From positions 868,001 to 932,000 of the forward strand of contig NZ_CP107030.1 of assembly GCF_027474825.1 (NCBI RefSeq): 64,000 bases of DNA, in the 5' to 3' direction. Under the pieces are notes generated by a model that did not search any database, was not told where the DNA came from, and worked only from the letters and a program-made list of their open reading frames with translations. Below, in pieces: positions 39,338 through 49,530 of the stretch; positions within the stretch are counted from its first letter, which is position 1, and the number at the start of each line of letters is the position of its first letter. The stretch comes from Maribacter halichondriae (GTDB taxonomy: Bacteria > Bacteroidota > Bacteroidia > Flavobacteriales > Flavobacteriaceae). A program made the translations under genes and the position numbers.

Positions 39338-40315
39338 TTATTTATATAACACTTTCTTAACAGCCTTGATCACGTCTTCATGGTTGGGCAACCATTCGGC
39401 CAATAATACCGGGGAATAGGGCGCTGGTGTATCGGCAGTATTTATCTTCTGTATCGGGGCATCGAGGTAATCAAAAGCATGAGCCTGAACATGGTAGGTA
39501 ATTTCTGTGGCTACGTTACCAAAGGGCCAAGCTTCTTCCAAAACAACCAATCGGTTCGTTTTCTTCACGGATGTTAAAACCGCTTCGTAGTCCAAAGGTT
39601 TTACGGTTCGCAAGTCGATGATTTCACAACTTATTCCTTCTTTTTCAAGTTCATCGGCAGCTTTGTCAGCTTCCTTTATGATTTTTCCGAAGGATACAAT
39701 TGTTACGTCGGAACCTTCCCTGCGGATGTCAGCTACTCCTATCGGAATAGTATATTCCCCTTCGGGAACTTCTCCTTTATCTCCATACATCTGTTCCGAT
39801 TCCATAAAAATAACAGGGTCGTCATCACGAATGGCCGATTTCAACAATCCCTTCGCATCAGCGGGATTCGATGGTACAATTACTTTCAGACCGGGACAGT
39901 TGGCATACCAGCTCTCAAAAGCTTGTGAATGGGTAGCGGCAAGTTGGCCCGCAGAAGCTGTAGGCCCACGGAACACGATCGGACAAGGAAACTGTCCGCC
40001 CGACATTTGCCGAATCTTCGCCGCATTATTGATAATCTGATCGATACCTACCAATGCAAAGTTAAATGTCATGAATTCGATGATAGGCCGATTGCCCGTC
40101 ATGGTTGATCCTACTCCTACCCCTGAAAAACCAAGTTCTGAAATGGGGGTGTCAATAACTCGTTTCGCGCCGAACTCGTCCAACATCCCTTTCGAAGCCT
40201 TGTAGGCGCCATTGTATTCCGCAACTTCTTCACCCATCAGATAAATGGATTCATCGCGTCGCATTTCTTCCGACATCGCCTCAACTATGGCTTCCCTAAA
40301 CTGTAGTGTCTTCAT
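39338..40315 (-). CDS. pdhB: Pyruvate dehydrogenase E1 component, beta subunit
   Basis: The 325-residue protein has the transketolase-like fold of E1-beta: REAIVEAMSEEMRRDESIYL, GEEVAEYNGAYKASKG, RVIDTPISELGFSGVGVG, IVFRGPTASAGQLAATHSQ and CEIIDLRTVKPLDYE. With E1-alpha it decarboxylates pyruvate with thiamine diphosphate. No E1-alpha, E2 or E3 gene is nearby in the window, so the complex genes are dispersed. It is divergent from etfBA. Confidence 0.92.
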   Translation of the reverse strand: MKTLQFREAIVEAMSEEMRRDESIYLMGEEVAEYNGAYKASKGMLDEFGAKRVIDTPISELGFSGVGVGSTMTGNRPIIEFMTFNFALVGIDQIINNAAKIRQMSGGQFPCPIVFRGPTASAGQLAATHSQAFESWYANCPGLKVIVPSNPADAKGLLKSAIRDDDPVIFMESEQMYGDKGEVPEGEYTIPIGVADIRREGSDVTIVSFGKIIKEADKAADELEKEGISCEIIDLRTVKPLDYEAVLTSVKKTNRLVVLEEAWPFGNVATEITYHVQAHAFDYLDAPIQKINTADTPAPYSPVLLAEWLPNHEDVIKAVKKVLYK

Positions 40316-40433
40316 ATTTTGAAGTATATAATTATGGAGTCTCTATTTTTACGTACGTCAAAAACGCAAGCAAAAATAGGAAAATATATGATCAATGGAT
40401 CAAGGGTTCCGTTTAAAAAAAGTTTCAAAATTT

Positions 40434-40449
40434 ACTATGCGTGCATAGT
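40434..40449. promoter_or_regulatory. Palindromic candidate operator between pdhB and etfB
   Basis: ACTATGC-GT-GCATAGT is a perfect 7-base inverted repeat. It lies 20 bases upstream of a TATCTTCG box (40469-40476), close to the -7 consensus, in front of etfB. The regulator is unknown. Confidence 0.45.
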
Positions 40450-40503
40450 ATTTTATAAAAAGATTCCATATCTTCGTGAGGTCAATTTTAAAGACTTAAC
40501 TGC

Positions 40504-41244
40504 ATGAAGATTTTAGTTTGTATTAGCAATGTACCGGACACCACATCGAAGATAAACTTTACGGATGGCGATACGAAATTCGACGCCAACGGGGTGCAAT
40601 TCGTAATCAATCCGAATGACGAGTTTGGATTGACGCGAGCCATGTGGTTCAAGGAAAAACAAGGCGCAACGGTGCACGTAGCTACTGTAGGCGAGGCCAA
40701 TGTGGAGCCTACTATGCGAAAGGCTTTGGCCATTGGTGCAGATGAGGCGATTCGGGTCAATGCCATTCCAACCGACGGATTTTTCGTCGCACAACAACTT
40801 GCCGCGGTCGTGAAAGAAGGTGGGTACGATCTGGTTATCGGTGGTAGAGAATCCATCGACTACAACGGCGGTATGGTGCCCGGCATTCTCGCGACATTAT
40901 TGGATATGAATTTCGTGAATACCTGTATTGATTTAGAGGTGGATGGAACATCCGTTTCCGCAACTCGAGAAATCGACGGTGGAAAGGAAAAAATCACCAC
41001 TACTCTTCCCATGGTTATTGGCGGACAAAAAGGATTGGTCGAAGAAAAAGACCTAAAAATTCCAAATATGCGCGGGATTATGCAAGCGAGGCAAAAGAAA
41101 TTGAATGTGGTCGAACCGGTTGATGCTACAAATGCCACCACCGACAAAAAATTCGACAAACCAGCACCGAAGGGCGCCGTTAAGTTGGTCGATAATGTGG
41201 AAGATCTTGTGAATCTTTTACATAACGAAGCGAAAGTTATCTAA
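40504..41244 (+). CDS. etfB: Electron transfer flavoprotein subunit beta
   Basis: The 246-residue protein contains MKILVCISNVPDTTSKINF, VATVGEANVEPTMRKALAIG, DLVIGGRESIDYNGGMVPGI and the recognition-loop region GGQKGLVEEKDLKIPNMRGI, matching ETF-beta. It forms a heterodimer with EtfA and carries electrons from acyl-CoA dehydrogenases. Together with etfA it forms an operon. Confidence 0.95.
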   Translation: MKILVCISNVPDTTSKINFTDGDTKFDANGVQFVINPNDEFGLTRAMWFKEKQGATVHVATVGEANVEPTMRKALAIGADEAIRVNAIPTDGFFVAQQLAAVVKEGGYDLVIGGRESIDYNGGMVPGILATLLDMNFVNTCIDLEVDGTSVSATREIDGGKEKITTTLPMVIGGQKGLVEEKDLKIPNMRGIMQARQKKLNVVEPVDATNATTDKKFDKPAPKGAVKLVDNVEDLVNLLHNEAKVI

Positions 41245-41356
41245 AATAAATTCCAAGCATCAAATCCCAAATTCCAAAGTGTGTTAATTGGGGCTAATCC
41301 CCCTAAGAGGATTATAAAGATGATGGTCAAGTGATATAAAAATTTAATTAAGAAAA

Positions 41357-42325
41357 ATGAGCGTATTAGCATACACCGAATCAGAAAACGGAAAATTCAA
41401 AAAAAGTGCCTTCGAAGTGGCTTCCTATGCCAGTGCGGTCGCCAAACAGATGGGTACTTCCGCCACGGCAGTAAGTTTCAATGCCGATGGAGGGGACAGT
41501 CTTGGTAGCTACGGAGTCTCCAAAATTTTGAACATATCCGATGACAAGCTCAAGACCTTCAATGCTAAAGCATATGCCCTCGCCATTGTAGAGGCAGCAG
41601 AAAAGGAAGGTGCTAAGGTCATTATCGTCAGTTCGAGCACCGATTCGAAATTTTTGGTGCCGATCTTGGCCGCAAAGTTAAAGGCGGGTTATGTACCCAA
41701 TGTTGTAGCCGCACCAGAAGGTACTTCACCATTGACCGTAAAAAGAACAGCGTTCAGCAATAAAGGTTTTGCCCATACGGAGATAAATACCGATGTAAGC
41801 ATTATTGGGGTTTCCAATAATTCGTACGGCGCTCACGAAAACAACGTAAGTGCTTCCGTAGAAAGTTTTAGCCCAGCCTTAAGTGAGGATGATTTTGCAG
41901 TGAAATCCACCGAAATAGACAAAGTGGTCGGAAAAGCTACCATTGCCGATGCCGATATTGTGGTATCGGGAGGAAGAGGCTTGAAAGGACCCGAAAACTG
42001 GGGAATGATTGAAGAACTAGCCGATGTTCTTGGTGCCGCAACCGCCTGTTCAAAACCCGTTTCGGATATGGGTTGGAGGCCACACGGGGAACATGTCGGA
42101 CAGACCGGAAAGCCCGTAGCCAGCAATCTTTATATCGCGATCGGAATCTCAGGGGCAATCCAACATCTAGCAGGTGTGAGCGCCTCAAAAACAAAAGTGG
42201 TCATCAACAATGACCCGGAAGCCCCATTCTTTAAGGCAGCAGATTACGGAATCGTCGGCGATGCCTTTGAAGTCGTTCCAAAACTCACTGAAAAATTAAA
42301 AGAATTTAAGGCGCAGAACTCTTAA
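41357..42325 (+). CDS. etfA: Electron transfer flavoprotein subunit alpha
   Basis: The 322-residue protein has the ETF-alpha N-terminal domain and the C-terminal FAD-binding domain: [50 protein letters not shown] and [10 protein letters not shown]. It lies 112 bases after etfB and is followed by a terminator hairpin. Confidence 0.96.
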   Translation: MSVLAYTESENGKFKKSAFEVASYASAVAKQMGTSATAVSFNADGGDSLGSYGVSKILNISDDKLKTFNAKAYALAIVEAAEKEGAKVIIVSSSTDSKFLVPILAAKLKAGYVPNVVAAPEGTSPLTVKRTAFSNKGFAHTEINTDVSIIGVSNNSYGAHENNVSASVESFSPALSEDDFAVKSTEIDKVVGKATIADADIVVSGGRGLKGPENWGMIEELADVLGAATACSKPVSDMGWRPHGEHVGQTGKPVASNLYIAIGISGAIQHLAGVSASKTKVVINNDPEAPFFKAADYGIVGDAFEVVPKLTEKLKEFKAQNS

Positions 42326-42352
42326 TTTTTGTTAATTTGCACGGCTTAACGG

Positions 42353-42397
42353 GCTGTTTAAATATTATGGTACGCCCAACTATTTAAACAGCTTTTT
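42353..42397 (+). terminator. Terminator after etfA
   Basis: The 12-base perfect arms GCTGTTTAAATA/TATTTAAACAGC with a 16-base loop are followed by TTTTT. Confidence 0.75.
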
Positions 42398-42412
42398 GTA
42401 TTTTTATAAGGT

Positions 42413-43042
42413 ATGAGCTTAGTAAGGTTAAAAATAAAGGGAATATCGTACAGCCAGACACAAAATGGTGCCTATGCCCTTATTTTGAATGAAGTCGAAG
42501 GTGATCGCAAGCTTCCTATCGTAATTGGGGCCTTCGAGGCACAGTCCATCGCCATAGCCCTTGAAAAAGAAATAAAGCCACCTAGGCCGCTGACCCACGA
42601 CCTTTTCAAAAATTTTGCCGATCGGTTCGATATCGTCATCAAGCAGGTCATTATCCATAAATTAGTCGATGGTGTTTTTTATTCCAGTATCATTTGCGAA
42701 CGCGATAAGATCGAGGAAATTATCGATGCCCGTACCAGCGATGCAATTGCCCTTGCACTTCGCTTTAATGCACCCATTTTCACCTACAAGACCATCTTAG
42801 ACAAGGCCGGAATCTTCTTGAAATTCTCTTCGAAGGATAAGGACAAGGATGAAAAGGACGACAGTATCATGGTCGATGAAATCTTGCAGGAAGGCGAGAC
42901 CGTAGAAATTGATGCAGGCGTTGCCGGAGCCTTTAAGGAACTAACCCTCGAGGAATTACATCAAGAATTGGATAAGGCCGTGGCTAATGAAGACTATGAA
43001 AAGGCCGCCAAACTTCGTGACGAAATTTCGAAACGCAATTAA
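42413..43042 (+). CDS. Bifunctional nuclease (DUF151) family protein with UVR motif
   Basis: Residues 1-135 form the BFN/DUF151 domain (LPIVIGAFEAQSIAIALEKE, PRPLTHDLFKNF, DARTSDAIALALRFNAPIFT). The C-terminal 45 residues (ELHQELDKAVANEDYEKAAK) are a UvrB/UvrC-type helical hairpin. The family is common in Bacteroidota; nuclease activity was reported for plant and a few bacterial members, but the role here is unknown. It precedes the nucleoside transporter gene by 17 bases, suggesting co-transcription. Confidence 0.9.
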   Translation: MSLVRLKIKGISYSQTQNGAYALILNEVEGDRKLPIVIGAFEAQSIAIALEKEIKPPRPLTHDLFKNFADRFDIVIKQVIIHKLVDGVFYSSIICERDKIEEIIDARTSDAIALALRFNAPIFTYKTILDKAGIFLKFSSKDKDKDEKDDSIMVDEILQEGETVEIDAGVAGAFKELTLEELHQELDKAVANEDYEKAAKLRDEISKRN

Positions 43043-43059
43043 CCACCGATCAAGCATAT

Positions 43060-44518
43060 ATGAAAACCCAACTACGGATTCTCCTGCTTGTTTTCTTCGT
43101 TTCTTTTTTCACTTTTTCCCAAGACACTCCAACCATTGATTCGCTGCAAACCAGCTTGAATACCGTTTCGGCAAATGAAACTGCCATTACAACCATTTCC
43201 GAAATGGTGCCCAATGAAGGTTTTAGCATAAATAGCTTGTGGCGGGGAATTTTGGGCATGTCGGTGCTGATAATGATTGCCTTTCTTTTTAGTTCCAATC
43301 GCAGGGCCATCAATTGGCGAACCGTGGGTATTGGGATGGCACTGCAACTACTTATTGCCATTGGGGTGTTAAAAGTACCTTTCGTACAGTGGATCTTCAA
43401 AAAATTGGGGCAGGTCTTTGTAAGCATTCTTGACTTTACTCGGGCCGGGAGTAAATTTCTGTTCGAAGGACTCGTGGTCGATACGACCACTTTCGGCTAT
43501 ATTTTTGCTTTTCAGGTCTTGCCCACGATTATATTCTTCTCCGCATTGACTTCGTTGTTGTTTTATTTGGGTGTAATTCAAAAAGTAGTCAAAGCCTTGG
43601 CTTGGCTATTATCAAAAAGTTTAGGAATATCAGGTGCCGAAAGCCTCTCTGTGGCTGGCAACATTTTTTGGGTCAGACCGAAGCGCCTTTATTGATCAAG
43701 GCCTATTTGGAAAAAATGACCAAATCGGAAATATTGTTGGTGATGATCGGTGGTATGGCGACCGTTGCCGGGGCGGTTTTAGCCGCATACATCGGATTTC
43801 TAGGAGGTGAGGACGCGGCCCTACGTCTCATTTTTGCAAAGCATCTATTGGCCGCCTCGGTGATGGCAGCACCTGGAGCAATTGTCGTTTCAAAAATACT
43901 CTACCCGCAGACCGAAGCCGTGAATACCGATGTACATGTTTCGACGGATAAAATTGGTGCCAATATACTCGATGCCATTTCAAACGGAACCACGGAAGGA
44001 TTAAAATTGGCCGTAAACGTCGGTGCCATGCTGCTGGTATTCGTGGCCATTATCGCAATGATCAATGGCATCTTGGGCGGTCTTGGGGATCTTACGAACC
44101 TCAACAGTTGGATCGGCGAAAATACTTCCTATGACAAATTCTCGCTAGAAGCCATCTTAGGAAGCATTTTCGCTCCTTGATGTGGCTCATCGGAATCGCT
44201 GAGGAAGATATCATGTTGATGGGGCAACTTTTGGGCATTAAACTGGCCGCCAGTGAATTTGTCGGCTATATTCAATTGGCCGAACTAAAAGATATGGCGA
44301 CCACTCCCCATTTAAAGTTCAACAAATCGGTCATCATGGCCACTTATATGTTATGCGGATTTGCCAATTTTGCCTCCATCGGCATTCAGATCGGGGGTAT
44401 CGGTTCATTGGCCCCTACCCAACGCAAGACACTTTCTGAATTTGGGATGAAAGCCGTATTGGGCGGTTCGATTGCTTCTTTGCTTTCGGCTACAATTGCC
44501 GGGATGATTTTGGGCTAA
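43060..44518 (+). pseudogene. Concentrative nucleoside transporter (NupC/CNT), two frame breaks
   Basis: Three overlapping frames make one CNT protein of about 486 residues. An N-terminal signal-like segment and helices with NRRAINWRTVGIGMALQLLI run to SVAGNIF. One extra T in 43664-43669 gives GNIFLGQTEAPLLIKAYLEK. A second missing base near 44175-44180 gives FAPLMWLIGIAEED, followed by YMLCGFANFASIGIQIGGIG. GQTEAPL and the FANF-SIGI motif are the substrate-binding hallmarks of CNTs. It imports nucleosides with Na+ or H+. A gene so close to thyA and bfn is more likely intact with assembly errors. Confidence 0.87.
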
Positions 44519-44597
44519 GTTTCGTTGATAAAATATAATAACTCAAAGCATTAGGCATTTGACCTTTTACCTATAACGCTTTACCTTTAACCCCACT

Positions 44598-45422
44598 ATG
44601 AAACAATACCACGACTTACTTAAACACGTCCTAGAGAATGGCAACCAAAAAGGCGACCGCACCGGTACAGGTACCATTAGTGTTTTTGGCCATCAAATGC
44701 GTTTTGACTTGAGCGAGGGTTTCCCCATGGTCACGACCAAAAAGTTACATTTAAAGTCTATTGTATATGAATTGCTTTGGTTTTTAAAGGGCGATACTAA
44801 TATTGGCTTCCTTCAAGAAAACGGCGTTCGCATCTGGAACGAATGGGCCGATGAAAATGGAAATCTGGGTCCGGTCTACGGCCACCAATGGCGCAACTGG
44901 AACAATGATGATATCGACCAAATCAAAGAGGTTGTGCATTCCTTAAAGAACAATCCGAATAGTAGGCGCATGATGGTCACAGCATGGAACCCGAGCGTGT
45001 TGCCAGATACGTCAATATCGTTTGCAGAAAATGTGGCGAACGGCAAAGCCGCGCTCCCACCCTGCCATGCCTTTTTTCAATTTTATGTAGCCGACGGAAG
45101 ACTATCTTGCCAACTCTATCAACGCAGCGCGGACATCTTTTTGGGTGTGCCTTTTAACATCGCTTCATATGCCCTATTTACCATGATGATGGCACAAGTT
45201 TGTGGCTATGAACCCGGAGAATTCATTCACACTTTTGGTGACGCCCATATTTACAATAACCACATGGAGCAGGTAGAACTTCAGTTAAGCCGGGAGCCAA
45301 GGCCTTTACCAAAAATGATCCTTAACCCTGAAGTCAAGGATATCTTCGATTTTAAATTCGAGGACTTTACGTTGGTGAACTACAATCCGCATCCGCATAT
45401 TAAAGGGGTTGTGGCGATTTAA
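44598..45422 (+). CDS. thyA: Thymidylate synthase
   Basis: The 274-residue protein has [46 protein letters not shown], the catalytic cysteine in [30 protein letters not shown] and [18 protein letters not shown]. It converts dUMP to dTMP using methylene-THF, the substrate also used by MetF. It follows the nucleoside transporter and precedes a flavodoxin-fold reductase. Confidence 0.97.
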   Translation: MKQYHDLLKHVLENGNQKGDRTGTGTISVFGHQMRFDLSEGFPMVTTKKLHLKSIVYELLWFLKGDTNIGFLQENGVRIWNEWADENGNLGPVYGHQWRNWNNDDIDQIKEVVHSLKNNPNSRRMMVTAWNPSVLPDTSISFAENVANGKAALPPCHAFFQFYVADGRLSCQLYQRSADIFLGVPFNIASYALFTMMMAQVCGYEPGEFIHTFGDAHIYNNHMEQVELQLSREPRPLPKMILNPEVKDIFDFKFEDFTLVNYNPHPHIKGVVAI

Positions 45423-45556
45423 TCTCCTATGCTCCTAATAAGTCAAAAATTGTTGTTATTCCAATAACATAGCAATTTATTTTTTTGGAAGTTTGAAAGT
45501 AAGTAGCGTCGTTAAGATTCGACCCATACCATGAAACTTCAAAAATCTCATCATTC

Positions 45557-46273
45557 ATGTCCAAAGAAAAACCCGATTTTTCAAAACTCAAAGCCCTATT
45601 TATCAATTGCACCCTAAAAAAATCTCCAAGAAAAAGTCATACCCGCGGATTGATGGATGTTTCGATGAATATCATGAAATCGGAAGGCGTCGAGGTAGAC
45701 GTTTTAAGATTAGTGGATTTTGATGTGCCGGTTGGCGTACAACCCGATATGACCAAAGAAGGGTTCGACAAAGATGATTGGCCCGACATCTACAAAAAAG
45801 TTGATGCGGCGAATATTCTCGTCATCGGTACGCCCATCTGGTTGGGCGAACGTTCATCCATCGCCACAAAACTTATCGAACGGTTATATGCGATGAGCGG
45901 CATGCAAAATGATAAAGGCCAATATATGTATTATGGTAAGGCTGGAGGCTGTATCATCACCGGAAATGAAGATGGCGTAAAACATTGTGCCATGGGCATG
46001 TTGTATGCGTTACAACATTTAGGGTATAGTATTCCGCCACAGGCCGATGCCGGTTGGATAGGAGAGGTAGGCCCAGGCCCCAGTTATTTGGATGAGGAAG
46101 CAGACGCCAAAAACAACGATTTTACGAATCGAAATACCACGTTCATGACCTACAACCTCTTGCACTTGGCTAAAATATTGAAAGAGAATAATGGGTATCC
46201 GGCTTACGGAAATTCTAGAGCAGCTTGGGATGACGGTACACGCTGGAATTTTGAAAATCCTGAATATCGTTGA
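45557..46273 (+). CDS. NAD(P)H-dependent FMN-type oxidoreductase (flavodoxin-like fold)
   Basis: The 238-residue protein has the flavodoxin-like fold pattern ALFINCTLKKSPRKSHTRGL (phosphate loop), VIGTPIWLGERSSIATKLIE and GKAGGCIITGNEDGVKHCAM. It is probably an FMN-dependent NAD(P)H reductase in the cytoplasm. It lies 76 bases upstream of egtB on the same strand, so transcription together with the ergothioneine genes is possible but not shown. Confidence 0.8.
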   Translation: MSKEKPDFSKLKALFINCTLKKSPRKSHTRGLMDVSMNIMKSEGVEVDVLRLVDFDVPVGVQPDMTKEGFDKDDWPDIYKKVDAANILVIGTPIWLGERSSIATKLIERLYAMSGMQNDKGQYMYYGKAGGCIITGNEDGVKHCAMGMLYALQHLGYSIPPQADAGWIGEVGPGPSYLDEEADAKNNDFTNRNTTFMTYNLLHLAKILKENNGYPAYGNSRAAWDDGTRWNFENPEYR

Positions 46274-46349
46274 TTTTAAAACCGATTCCATCAAACTGAA
46301 ATGCTATTGAGTCCGATATGAATTATTATAATTCAATAAAAAATTTGCT

Positions 46350-47510
46350 ATGATTCTTACCGATTCCCTTTTGGATTTCTTTTTGGAAACCCGAAAACAT
46401 ACCGAAGCTATTTGTGAACCCTTGGAGATCGAAGATTATGTGGTGCAGCCCATTGTAGATGTTTCGCCTCCGAAATGGCACTTGGGCCATTCCACTTGGT
46501 TTTTCGAGGAATTCATTCTAAAACCCCACGCCAAAGACTACACCATTTTTAATGTTGATTTCAGCTTTGTTTTCAATAGTTATTACGAGACCGTGGGGAA
46601 ACGAGTAGTTCGCTCTGACCGGGGAAACCTTTCGAGACCTTCAGTTGAAAAGGTGTATGAATACCGAAAATATGTGACCCAAGCCATTAAAGCGTTGTTT
46701 GAAGACCATTCTGATTCAGAATTACATGATCTTCTCGAAATCGGAATCCACCATGAAAAACAGCACCAAGAACTGTTGTTGACCGATATTAAATATATTT
46801 TGGGCAACAAACCGCTGCTTCCTGTATATTCTGATGATTTTAAAGAGCACTCGAACGAAGACCATGCACAGGATTGGATATCTATCGAAGAAGGCATTTA
46901 TGAAATCGGCCATGACTCAGACGACTTTTGTTATGACAACGAATTGGGCAGGCATAAGGTGTATTTACATCCGTATGAAATATCCAACAAATTGGTAACC
47001 AATCAAGAATTCATAGAATTTATCAATGATGAAGGCTACAAAAAATTTGACCTCTGGCATGCCGAGGGTTGGGATTGGGTGAACCAGAACAATATCGAGT
47101 CACCTTTATATTGGCACAAAATCGATGGGCAATGGTATCAATACACTTTAGGCGGAATAAAAAAAGTACTAGGCAATGCACCCGTGACCCACATTTCCTA
47201 TTTTGAGGCCTTTGCCTTTGCCCAATGGAAAGGATGTCGCCTGCCGACGGAATTCGAGTGGGAAACGGCCCAAAAATATTTTCCCTGGGGCCAACGCTGG
47301 GAATGGACGGAAAGTGCCTACCTACCCTACCCCAATTATCAAAAGGCAGAAGGCTCATTGGGCGAATACAACGGTAAATTCATGGTCAACCAAAAAGTAT
47401 TGCGTGGAGGCTCGGTAGCTACACCTATTAAACATACAAGACCGACCTACCGTAATTTTTTCCAAACAAATTTAAGATGGCAATTTACCGGGTTACGGTT
47501 GGCCAGATAA
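46350..47510 (+). CDS. egtB: Ergothioneine biosynthesis sulfoxide synthase-like protein
   Basis: The 386-residue protein has an N-terminal DinB-like domain with the iron-binding HHEKQHQELLL (H-x3-H-x-E type) plus an early His (HLGHSTWFFEEF). Its C-terminal formylglycine-generating-enzyme-like domain runs WISIEEGIYEIGHDSDDFCY, EISNKLVTNQEFIEFI, RLPTEFEWE, VLRGGSVAT and TNLRWQFTGLRL. EgtB is a non-heme iron enzyme joining trimethylhistidine (hercynine) to a cysteine-containing thiol. egtD starts 17 bases downstream. Confidence 0.9.
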   Translation: MILTDSLLDFFLETRKHTEAICEPLEIEDYVVQPIVDVSPPKWHLGHSTWFFEEFILKPHAKDYTIFNVDFSFVFNSYYETVGKRVVRSDRGNLSRPSVEKVYEYRKYVTQAIKALFEDHSDSELHDLLEIGIHHEKQHQELLLTDIKYILGNKPLLPVYSDDFKEHSNEDHAQDWISIEEGIYEIGHDSDDFCYDNELGRHKVYLHPYEISNKLVTNQEFIEFINDEGYKKFDLWHAEGWDWVNQNNIESPLYWHKIDGQWYQYTLGGIKKVLGNAPVTHISYFEAFAFAQWKGCRLPTEFEWETAQKYFPWGQRWEWTESAYLPYPNYQKAEGSLGEYNGKFMVNQKVLRGGSVATPIKHTRPTYRNFFQTNLRWQFTGLRLAR

Positions 47511-47526
47511 TTTCGAAACATATTTT

Positions 47527-48501
47527 ATGCATAAGCAGATAGCTACACTATTTGAAACCCAATTCGAGAAAGACGTATACAAGGGATTGACCGATTATCC
47601 GAAACACCTTTCCTCCAAATATTTTTATGATGCCAAGGGCGATAAACTTTTTCAGGATATCATGCACATGCCCGAATACTATTTGACGGATTGTGAATTC
47701 GAAATTCTTGACGAATACAAGCAAGAAATTACCGATCTTTTTACTCTGGGAAACCCGAATTTCAATCTTATCGAATTAGGTGCCGGGGATGGCAAAAAGA
47801 CCAAAATACTTTTAAAGCATCTTTCAGAAAAAAATATAGATTTCACCTACCAACCCATCGACATCAGTCAAAATGTTTTAAATCAGTTGGAGAACTCGTT
47901 GCAAGAAGAGCTTCTCGATGTTCAAGTAAAAACACAACAGGGAACCTATTTTGAAGCACTGGAACGAATAAATTCCAACAACGGAACGAAAAAAGTTATC
48001 CTGTTTTTAGGAAGTAATATTGGTAACCTGCTTCATCAGCAGGCTATTGAATTTTTGCAGCGTGTGCAAAAACTCATGCATGAGGATGATCTTTTCTTTG
48101 TGGGCTTTGATCAGAAGAAAGATCCACAGACCATATTAGATGCTTACAATGACAAATCCGGAATCACGGAGGCCTTTAATAAGAATCTTTTGACCCGCAT
48201 CAACAACGAAATGGAAGCCGATTTCAATCTGGATGAATTTTTGCATTGGGAAGTCTATGACCCCGAAACCGGCATTGCTAAAAGTTATCTGGTCTCAAAA
48301 AAAGAACAGAGCGTATGGATTGAAAAATTACGCTTAAAAATCGAATTCAGGGCTTGGGAAACGATTCATACCGAAATTTCCCAAAAATATGACGACCGAA
48401 CCGTACAATGGCTCGCCGAGAAATCAGGATTGCAAATTGAAAACGTATTTGTGGATTCGAAGGGGTATTATAAGAATTATGTTTTCAAAAAGAGATGTTA
48501 G
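47527..48501 (+). CDS. egtD: L-histidine N-alpha-methyltransferase
   Basis: The 324-residue protein is a SAM-dependent methyltransferase of the EgtD/DUF2260 family: SSKYFYDAKGDKLFQDIMHM, ADPEYYLTDCE-type segment (MPEYYLTDCEFEIL), the SAM motif IELGAGDGKKT and VILFLGSNIGNLL. It trimethylates histidine to hercynine, the EgtB substrate. Co-directional with egtB and tightly spaced, so one operon. Confidence 0.93.
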   Translation: MHKQIATLFETQFEKDVYKGLTDYPKHLSSKYFYDAKGDKLFQDIMHMPEYYLTDCEFEILDEYKQEITDLFTLGNPNFNLIELGAGDGKKTKILLKHLSEKNIDFTYQPIDISQNVLNQLENSLQEELLDVQVKTQQGTYFEALERINSNNGTKKVILFLGSNIGNLLHQQAIEFLQRVQKLMHEDDLFFVGFDQKKDPQTILDAYNDKSGITEAFNKNLLTRINNEMEADFNLDEFLHWEVYDPETGIAKSYLVSKKEQSVWIEKLRLKIEFRAWETIHTEISQKYDDRTVQWLAEKSGLQIENVFVDSKGYYKNYVFKKRC

Positions 48502-48594
48502 ATTTTTAGACAAAAAAATTTTATTAACTCATAAAATTTCTCAACTTATAAACCCCATAAACTCATAAACTTTTTTGAACTTGAACTTGAAAAT

Positions 48595-48876
48595 ATGAAA
48601 GCCATCTGGAACAACACGGTAATCGCAGAAAGTAATAACACCATAGTCATCGAAAACAATCATTACTTTCCTGCGGATAGCATAAAAAAAGAATATTTTA
48701 AAGAGAGCGATACTCACACTACTTGTCCGTGGAAAGGGCAAGCATCATATTATTCCTTAGAGATAGACGGCAAAGAAAATAAAGATGCGGTCTGGTATTA
48801 CCCCGAGGTCAGCGAATTGGCAAAATCGATCAAAGGTAGGGTCGCTTTTTGGAAAGGGGTAATTGTGGAGAAGTAA
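48595..48876 (+). CDS. DUF427 domain protein
   Basis: The 93-residue protein matches DUF427: MKAIWNNTVIAESNNTIVIE, NHYFPADSI and TTCPWKGQASYYSLEIDG, ending with VWYYPEVSELAKSIKGRVAF. It is a small single-domain beta-fold protein of unknown function. It lies 94 bases after egtD and may share its transcript. Confidence 0.9.
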   Translation: MKAIWNNTVIAESNNTIVIENNHYFPADSIKKEYFKESDTHTTCPWKGQASYYSLEIDGKENKDAVWYYPEVSELAKSIKGRVAFWKGVIVEK

Positions 48877-48878
48877 AC

Positions 48879-48994
48879 GTCTTTGCGAGGAGCTTAAAAA
48901 ATTATGAAATGGGCCCTATAGTCAAGGCAATCATGCAAACTTTTGAAGCGTCGAAACCCATTTCGACAGATTGCTTCGCTACGCTCGCAATGAC
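48879..48994. repeat. REP/BIME-like inverted element after DUF427
   Basis: GTCTTTGCGAGGAGC (48879-48893) is complementary to GCTACGCTCGCAATGAC (48978-48994) with few mismatches, and inner copies of GCAATC and GATTGC also pair. Typical dispersed intergenic palindrome. Confidence 0.7.
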
Positions 48995-49000
48995 CCACAA

Positions 49001-49036
49001 AAAAAGGCCCGAAAGTTTAAACTTTCGGGCCTTTTT
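49001..49036. terminator. Bidirectional terminator between egt genes and CBM48-like gene
   Basis: A perfect 18-base palindrome arm (AAAAAGGCCCGAAAGTTT) with its complement gives A- and T-tracts on the two sides and serves both converging genes. Confidence 0.92.
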
Positions 49037-49054
49037 AAATTTCTTTCCAGCTAA

Positions 49055-49354
49055 TTAAAGCTCAAGAACAGCGTTTTCGCCACCTGCGAAATCGTTCCAT
49101 TGGAAACGGTCTGCCTCAGGCTCGTTTACATAATTGCCATCGATAATGTACTTAAACTCGAAAGTACCTTCTTTAGGAAGTTCCAAAGTACCTTTGAAGT
49201 TTCCGTTTTTCTGTTTTGTCAATGAGCTTGCCTTGTTAGCTTTCCAGTTGTTGAAATCACCAACAACCGCTACTTTTTTTGCTTCTTCAGCAGGTACGGT
49301 AAAAGTTACCTTACATACTGGTTTACTTTTTAAATACTGTTTTTTAATAGCCAT
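49055..49354 (-). CDS. Small isoamylase-early-set / CBM48-like domain protein
   Basis: The 99-residue protein (IKKQYLKSKPVCKVTFTVPA, VAVVGDFNNWKANKASSLTK, EFKYIIDGNYVNEPEADRFQ) is a stand-alone E-set/CBM48 fold like the glycogen-binding domain of AMPK-beta. It has no enzyme partner beside it. Such small proteins are abundant in Flavobacteriia; a glycogen-binding role is inferred from fold only. A good promoter lies upstream. Confidence 0.87.
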   Translation of the reverse strand: MAIKKQYLKSKPVCKVTFTVPAEEAKKVAVVGDFNNWKANKASSLTKQKNGNFKGTLELPKEGTFEFKYIIDGNYVNEPEADRFQWNDFAGGENAVLEL

Positions 49355-49404
49355 GATAAAAATATTTTAAATTAAATTGGATTTTGTCGTTTTTAAATTC
49401 GCTG

Positions 49405-49436
49405 CAAAACTACTACTTTAAAATGCTCATTTACAA
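49405..49436 (-). promoter_or_regulatory. Promoter of the CBM48-like gene
   Basis: TTG (49436-49434), a 21-base spacer and TAGTTTTG (49412-49405) fit the Bacteroidota consensus, with a 50-base leader to the start codon. Confidence 0.6.
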
Positions 49437-49530
49437 TGACTAATGTCATTTTTATCATTTTCACAATATTTTGGCATCAATTAACACCGAATTCCAAAAA
49501 AAGCTAATTTATTTTTCAAGTAGCTAAATT

